Below, one piece after another: positions 12,274-16,493 of a stretch of DNA of 16,493 bases. The DNA is taken from contig DAIUBN010000050.1 in assembly GCA_036846645.1 (NCBI GenBank), positions 1 through 16,493 of the forward strand, given 5' to 3'. Numbering within the stretch: the stretch's first letter is position 1; every line of letters starts with the position of its first letter. The notes beneath the pieces are model-generated. The model saw only the letters and a list, made by a program, of their open reading frames with translations, was not told the DNA's origin and ran no database searches. A program made the position numbers and the translations under genes. This stretch comes from JAAYUD01 sp036846645. GTDB lineage: Bacteria; Bacteroidota; Bacteroidia; Bacteroidales; Bacteroidaceae.

Positions 12274-13506
12274 ATGAAACATAAATTATTGGTAATCGAT
12301 GTCGATGGAACTCTTCTCAATAGTAACAAGGAGATTAGCAAACGAACTCTATATACACTCCGCAATGTACAGCAGACAGGAGTAAAGATTGTGATTGCTT
12401 CGGGCAGACCGACCTACGGACTGCTTGATATTGCCAAGCAATTGGAACTGGATAATTATGGTGGCTTCATCTTGTCGTACAACGGCTGTCAGATTATCGA
12501 TGCCCGCACTCATGCCGTGATATTCGAGAAACGCATCAATCCGGAAAACATTGCTTATCTGGAGAAGAAATCTAGAAAAAACAATTTTGCTATCTTCACT
12601 TACAAAGAAGATACGATTATCACAGATTCGCCCTACAATCTTCATATTCAGGCAGAAGCTCGACTCAACGGAATGAAAATAGTTCATGAACCGGAGTTTT
12701 CTATCGCAATAGATTTCGAACCATGCAAATGTATGTTGGTCAGCGATGACGAGCAGGCCCTCACCGGACTAGAAGAACATTGGAAACGCCGGCTGGCTGG
12801 TTCTCTCGATGTGTTCCGTTCCGAGCCCTACTTCCTCGAAGTTGTTCCGCCTCAGATAGACAAAGCCAACTCTCTTGGAGTATTGCTCAAACAATTGGAT
12901 ATCGAAAAAGACGAAGTTGTAGCGATAGGTGATAGTGTCTGCGATGTTTCGATGATACAGTTGGCCGGATTGGGAATTGCCATGGGCAACGCCCTCGAAT
13001 CGGTGAAACGTTGTGCCGACTTCACCACTGCCAGCAACGACGACGACGGTGTGGCTTTGGCAGCAGAAAAATTGATTCTAAGCGAAATACATATTGCCGA
13101 TGTCTCTCTCGATCAACTCAACGAACGGTCGGAAAAAACGTTGATGGGCAACCTGGGTATCATCTACACTTTCGTTTCTAACGACAGAGTAGAAGCTACA
13201 ATGCCCGTCGATTATCGTACTCGCCAGCCTTTCGGCATTCTTCATGGAGGCGCCACTTTGGCACTTGCCGAAACCGTCGCGGGACTCGGTTCGATGGCCA
13301 TCTGCGCAACCGACGAAGTAGCGGTAGGAATGCAGGTCAGCGGCAATCATATTTCTTCGGCTCACGAAGGAGATACCGTCAGAGCAGTTGGAACAATTGT
13401 TCACAAAGGCCGCACCTCTCACGTCTGGAATGTAGATATCTTCACTTCTACCGGCAAACTGGTATCGTCCATCCGCGTAGTGAACAGCATTATGAAAAAA
13501 CAATGA
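12274..13506 (+). CDS. Fusion of HAD-family phosphatase and MenI-type thioesterase (410 aa)
   Basis: Residues 1 to about 268 form a Cof-type HAD phosphatase: motif I DVDGTLL (D9, D11), motif II IASGR (S43), motif III lysine K197 and motif IV GDSVCD (D220, D224; the usual N is C223). Residues about 276-410 form a hotdog thioesterase closely resembling E. coli YdiI/MenI: the LDQLNERSEKTLMGNLGIIYT start, then MPVDYRTRQPFGILHGGATLALAET with H324 and catalytic E333 at the same spacing as YdiI. YdiI hydrolyses DHNA-CoA in menaquinone synthesis, and menF, menD and menB follow directly, so that role is very likely here. The HAD substrate is unknown. The start at 12274 fits the promoter and the HAD start. 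The final ATGA overlaps menF. Confidence 0.88.
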   Translation: MKHKLLVIDVDGTLLNSNKEISKRTLYTLRNVQQTGVKIVIASGRPTYGLLDIAKQLELDNYGGFILSYNGCQIIDARTHAVIFEKRINPENIAYLEKKSRKNNFAIFTYKEDTIITDSPYNLHIQAEARLNGMKIVHEPEFSIAIDFEPCKCMLVSDDEQALTGLEEHWKRRLAGSLDVFRSEPYFLEVVPPQIDKANSLGVLLKQLDIEKDEVVAIGDSVCDVSMIQLAGLGIAMGNALESVKRCADFTTASNDDDGVALAAEKLILSEIHIADVSLDQLNERSEKTLMGNLGIIYTFVSNDRVEATMPVDYRTRQPFGILHGGATLALAETVAGLGSMAICATDEVAVGMQVSGNHISSAHEGDTVRAVGTIVHKGRTSHVWNVDIFTSTGKLVSSIRVVNSIMKKQ

Positions 13507-14609
13507 ATAAGGGAAAACAAAACAACCATACCATTATAGAGCATCTGCTCAAGAGCAATACACCTTTTGCAGCCTGGCGCATACCGGGAGAAAAGGTCTT
13601 TCATATCGTTCAACAATCAATAGGTGAAGTGAGTCTGCTTCATGACATCAGCGAACTGGATGGGCAGCAAGGTTTCGTTGTCGCTCCATTCAAGATAGAC
13701 AGCCAGCACCCCATCGTGCTGATAAAGCCTAGGCGAAGCAATGATATCATGACGCTTTGTAACAATGAAAAGATAGATTTTCTTGCTGCCAAAGTGCTTT
13801 CGGGCGAAAAGACTACAGAATCGCCATGCAATCCGTCTTATTCCGAGCATTTCGATTTATTTATCGAAGCGCTCAATAGTAGAGAGTTCGACAAACTGGT
13901 CTTGTCTAGATGCAATGTGTCGGCAAATGACGATAGCATCTCTCCCACCGAGATATTCTATGCAGCTTGTCGAAACTATATTCATTCTTATACTTACATC
14001 TGCTACACGCCCCAAACCGGAATCTGGATAGGCAGCAGTCCCGAGATTCTGCTTTCCGGAAGTCAGGAACTTTGGCGCACTGTGGCACTGGCGGGCACTC
14101 AACGAATGATCGACGGCAACCTGCCACAGCAATGGGACGAGAAGAATAGAAAGGAACAAGAATATGTAGCCTCTTATATTCGGCATACCTTGCGACTTGC
14201 CGAGATAGAATACATCGAAAAAGACCCCCAACCCGCCTTTGCCGGTTCGCTGGCCCATCTCAAAAGCAATTTCTATTTCGCTATCGACAATCCTTCCAAG
14301 GTATACGAAGTACTCAAGATGCTTCACCCCACACCTGCCGTTTGCGGTCTGCCCAAAAACAAGGCCTACCAATATATATTAGATAACGAAGGCTACGACC
14401 GAAGTTATTATTCGGGCTTCATCGGCTGGCTCGACCTCGAAGGACAGACCGACTTATATGTCAACTTGCGTTGCATGAACATCTCGGCTGCCGAAGTAAA
14501 ACTCTACGCCGGAGGCGGACTACTCTCGTCTTCCAATAAAGAAGATGAATGGCAAGAGACAGAAAACAAACTGCAAACCATGCGGCGACTCATTAATACC
14601 CCAATATAG
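13503..14609 (+). CDS. menF: Isochorismate synthase MenF (368 aa)
   Basis: MenF converts chorismate to isochorismate, the committed entry to menaquinone. The C-terminal chorismate-binding domain (about residues 110-365) shows the key elements: KLVLSR (K131, the general base lysine equivalent to MenF K190), IGSSPEILL (E181), TVALAGT (about 194-200), KEQEYV (E218-E220), HPTPAVCGLPK (about 276-286) and a C-terminal YAGGGLLSSS. The N-terminal 100 residues are the less conserved part, and the protein is short relative to E. coli MenF (about 430 aa), as is common in Bacteroidetes. Its ATG overlaps the stop of the fusion gene (ATGA), and menD starts 6 bases after its stop, so the operon is tightly coupled. 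Salicylate or siderophore isochorismate synthases are alternatives, but the neighbours exclude them. Confidence 0.92.
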   Translation: MNKGKQNNHTIIEHLLKSNTPFAAWRIPGEKVFHIVQQSIGEVSLLHDISELDGQQGFVVAPFKIDSQHPIVLIKPRRSNDIMTLCNNEKIDFLAAKVLSGEKTTESPCNPSYSEHFDLFIEALNSREFDKLVLSRCNVSANDDSISPTEIFYAACRNYIHSYTYICYTPQTGIWIGSSPEILLSGSQELWRTVALAGTQRMIDGNLPQQWDEKNRKEQEYVASYIRHTLRLAEIEYIEKDPQPAFAGSLAHLKSNFYFAIDNPSKVYEVLKMLHPTPAVCGLPKNKAYQYILDNEGYDRSYYSGFIGWLDLEGQTDLYVNLRCMNISAAEVKLYAGGGLLSSSNKEDEWQETENKLQTMRRLINTPI

Positions 14610-14615
14610 TAATAT

Positions 14616-16268
14616 ATGTATTCCGATAAGAAAAATATTCTTCAGCTGGTGTCGCTGCTCAAAGCACACAAAGTGACCGATGTTGTCGTCTGCCCGGGCA
14701 GCCGCAATGCTCCTATTGTCCATACGCTCACCAACTGCGAAGCGTTTCATTGTTATACCATGACCGACGAACGCAGTGCTGGATTTTTTGCCATCGGACT
14801 GGCACTCAATAAAGGAAAGGCAGTCGCTGTGTGCTGCACATCAGGCTCAGCATTGCTCAATCTTCATCCTGCCGTTGCCGAGGCCTTCTATCAGAACATC
14901 CCGTTGGTAGTGATTTCTGCCGACCGTCCCGCGGCATGGATAGGCCAGATGGACGGACAAACGTTGCCGCAGCCCCGAGTATTCGGCACACTGGTCAAAA
15001 AGTCGGTCGACCTGCCCGAAATTCATTCTGCCGAAGACGAATGGTATTGCAACCGGCTCATCAATGAAGCACTGCTCGAGACGTCTCACCACGGCAATGG
15101 TCCGGTACATATTAATATACCTCTATCCGAACCGCTTTTCGAGTTCAACACACCCGATATTCCCGAAGTGAGAGTCATCAAAAGAGGAATGTCTTTCGAG
15201 GCACTGACCCGCCGTTACGAAAAGACATTGATTATTATAGGACAGACGAGCACCCTTTGTTCCCGCAGTGCAACGTATCTGCCGGCTTCTTACTTCAAAA
15301 GATTCGCTATCTTTGCCGAGCATTTGTATTCGGGCAACGAATTGAAAGGCGACGATGCACCGATTACCAATTTCGATGCTATACTCTATGCCATGACTCC
15401 TGAAGAAAGACAAGCCATGGCGCCCGATCTGGTCATTACCCTCGGCGGGCATATCGTATCGAAAAGGCTCAAACAATATATCCGGAAGTTTCCACCACGA
15501 GAGCATATCCATATCTCGCCGTCGGGCGATGTGGCTGATGTGTTCTGCTCCCTCACCACTGTGCTGGAAGAAGACGAGATGGAAGTGCTGCAATATCTCT
15601 ACGAAAGAGTATATCTCACAGATTCTGACTACCGTATGCAATGGAAAAAGCTTTCCGATACTATCGTCGAACCGTCTTTCGCCTATTCCGAAATGGCAGC
15701 CATCGGCCAATTCATCAAATCGATGCCAGAACATAGTTCTCTGCATCTTGCCAACAGTTCGACAGTGCGCTATGTCCAACTTTTCAAACTGAAAAGTTCG
15801 GTCACCGTATGCTGCAACCGCGGCGTGAACGGTATAGAAGGCTCGCTCTCTACCGCCATCGGCTATGCATCTGCCGAACCCGACAAACTGAACTTCGCTA
15901 TTATCGGCGATTTGAGCTTCTTCTATGATATGAATGCACTATGGAACGGCAACTATGGTCCCAACATCCGCATCATGCTGCTCAACAATGGTAGCGGCGA
16001 GATATTCCACTCACTCCCTGGACTCGAAATGACCGATAACTCTCGCAGAGCTATCACTGCCACTCATGCTACTTCGGCAAAGAGCTGGAGCCAGGAGCGG
16101 GGCTTCTTATATATTAAGGTAGAAAGCGAAGAAGATTTGCAGAAGGCGATAGAAGTGTTCTGCCAAGACATGGCACTCAACAAGCCCGTGCTGATGGAAG
16201 TCTTCACCGATGCTGCAACCGATGTGAAACTGCTCAAAGATTATTATCATCAACTAAAAAATAAATAA
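14616..16268 (+). CDS. menD: SEPHCHC synthase MenD (550 aa)
   Basis: MenD is a thiamine-diphosphate enzyme that joins isochorismate and 2-oxoglutarate to form SEPHCHC (2-succinyl-5-enolpyruvyl-6-hydroxy-3-cyclohexene-1-carboxylate). Family hallmarks are VVVCPGSRNAPIVHTL (about residues 23-38), TDERSAGFFAIGLA (E52, the cofactor-activating Glu), CTSGSALLNLHPAVAEA (about 74-90), and the cofactor/Mg2+ motif IIGDLSFFYDMNALW starting at G431-D432 and continuing to LLNNGSGEIF. Length is normal (about 555 in other species). The start MYSDKKN is the only sensible one, 6 bases after menF. The gene ends 5 bases before menB. Confidence 0.95.
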   Translation: MYSDKKNILQLVSLLKAHKVTDVVVCPGSRNAPIVHTLTNCEAFHCYTMTDERSAGFFAIGLALNKGKAVAVCCTSGSALLNLHPAVAEAFYQNIPLVVISADRPAAWIGQMDGQTLPQPRVFGTLVKKSVDLPEIHSAEDEWYCNRLINEALLETSHHGNGPVHINIPLSEPLFEFNTPDIPEVRVIKRGMSFEALTRRYEKTLIIIGQTSTLCSRSATYLPASYFKRFAIFAEHLYSGNELKGDDAPITNFDAILYAMTPEERQAMAPDLVITLGGHIVSKRLKQYIRKFPPREHIHISPSGDVADVFCSLTTVLEEDEMEVLQYLYERVYLTDSDYRMQWKKLSDTIVEPSFAYSEMAAIGQFIKSMPEHSSLHLANSSTVRYVQLFKLKSSVTVCCNRGVNGIEGSLSTAIGYASAEPDKLNFAIIGDLSFFYDMNALWNGNYGPNIRIMLLNNGSGEIFHSLPGLEMTDNSRRAITATHATSAKSWSQERGFLYIKVESEEDLQKAIEVFCQDMALNKPVLMEVFTDAATDVKLLKDYYHQLKNK

Positions 16269-16273
16269 ATCGT

Positions 16274-16493
16274 ATGTCAACAAAAAGAGAATGGAAAACC
16301 ATTAAAGAGTACGAAGATATACTCTTCGACTTCTATAACGGCATTGCCCGCATCACCATCAACCGTGAGCGCTACCGCAATGCTTTCACCCCCACTACAA
16401 CAGCCGAGATGGGCGATGCCATGACGATATGCCGCAACGACCAGCGCATCAATGTCATTGTACTTACCGGTGCCGGTGACAAAGCATTCTGTT
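16274..16493 (+). CDS. menB: 1,4-dihydroxy-2-naphthoyl-CoA synthase MenB (N-terminal part)
   Basis: The first 73 codons of a crotonase-family gene are present, cut by the window end. The product begins MSTKREWKTIKEYEDILFDFYNGIARITINRERYRNAFTP and continues with VIVLTGAGDKAFC, matching MenB, which cyclises o-succinylbenzoyl-CoA to DHNA-CoA. It follows menD by 5 bases and completes the menF-menD-menB order. The catalytic Asp region is beyond the window. Relatives in the crotonase family could look similar, but the N-terminus and position make MenB nearly certain. menC and menE are probably further right. Confidence 0.93.
   Translation, partial: MSTKREWKTIKEYEDILFDFYNGIARITINRERYRNAFTPTTTAEMGDAMTICRNDQRINVIVLTGAGDKAFC

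Noticed and set aside
13857..14372. A 171-codon minus-strand open frame inside menF
   Set aside because: It is antisense to the conserved chorismate-binding domain and has no independent support.
15123..15779. A 218-codon minus-strand open frame inside menD
   Set aside because: It lies wholly antisense to a clear MenD, has no recognisable domain and shows no promoter. It reflects the codon use of menD.
1..16493. Mobile elements, CRISPR arrays, tRNA or rRNA genes
   Set aside because: No transposase, integrase, phage gene, regularly spaced repeat, or RNA gene signature was seen on either strand.

Overview
This window looks like a chromosomal segment of an anaerobic Bacteroidales bacterium (Bacteroides, Prevotella or a relative). 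The main evidence is promoter architecture. Most gene starts lie just downstream of a TAnnTTTG element, the -7 box of the Bacteroidetes primary sigma factor, and Shine-Dalgarno sequences are mostly absent. The gene families also fit: a DUF4886 SGNH-like secreted protein, an aldo/keto reductase with a C-terminal Fe-S domain, a cold-shock protein with a long basic N-terminus, and a menaquinone operon of the Bacteroides type. No mobile element, CRISPR array, rRNA or tRNA gene is visible. The species cannot be named from the sequence alone.

Layout. (1) 1-1944: a leader with a good promoter, a 44-codon gene for a symporter small accessory protein, and a sodium:solute symporter overlapping it by 4 bases. 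(2) 1945-4350: a CDF zinc/cobalt exporter whose promoter lies in two inverted repeats, then a putative operon of a cysteine hydrolase, a YhhN-type membrane protein and a 52-aa YqaE/Pmp3 protein. (3) 4364-5197, minus strand: a secreted DUF4886 protein. (4) 5198-5640: a 443-base stretch without a recognised gene. It holds a well-formed promoter, about 170 transcribed bases and a 12-bp hairpin terminator, which together make a candidate small RNA, followed by a separate promoter for nhaD. (5) 5641-7721: an NhaD Na+/H+ antiporter and an unusual exported lipoprotein rubrerythrin. (6) 7747-9919, minus strand: a ferredoxin-tailed aldo/keto reductase and an OmpA-family lipoprotein. (7) 10095-11377: type II pantothenate kinase and free methionine-R-sulfoxide reductase, overlapping by 4 bases. 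(8) 11403-12112, minus strand: a cold-shock-domain protein followed by a small membrane protein. (9) 12274-16493: the menaquinone operon, made of a HAD-phosphatase/MenI-type thioesterase fusion, menF, menD and the first 73 codons of menB, which runs off the window.

How the genes fit together. The last operon takes chorismate to isochorismate (MenF) and to SEPHCHC (MenD). It continues past the window with MenB (DHNA-CoA synthesis), and the C-terminal half of the fusion is well placed to hydrolyse DHNA-CoA. Several other genes suit an anaerobe coping with oxygen, metal and ion stress: the lipoprotein rubrerythrin, MsrC, the CDF exporter and NhaD. The points most worth a second look are the HAD-MenI fusion, the exported rubrerythrin, the candidate small RNA upstream of nhaD, the 16-bp inverted repeat over the CDF promoter, and the 44-aa symporter partner gene. 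No wholly new defence or mobile system is apparent.
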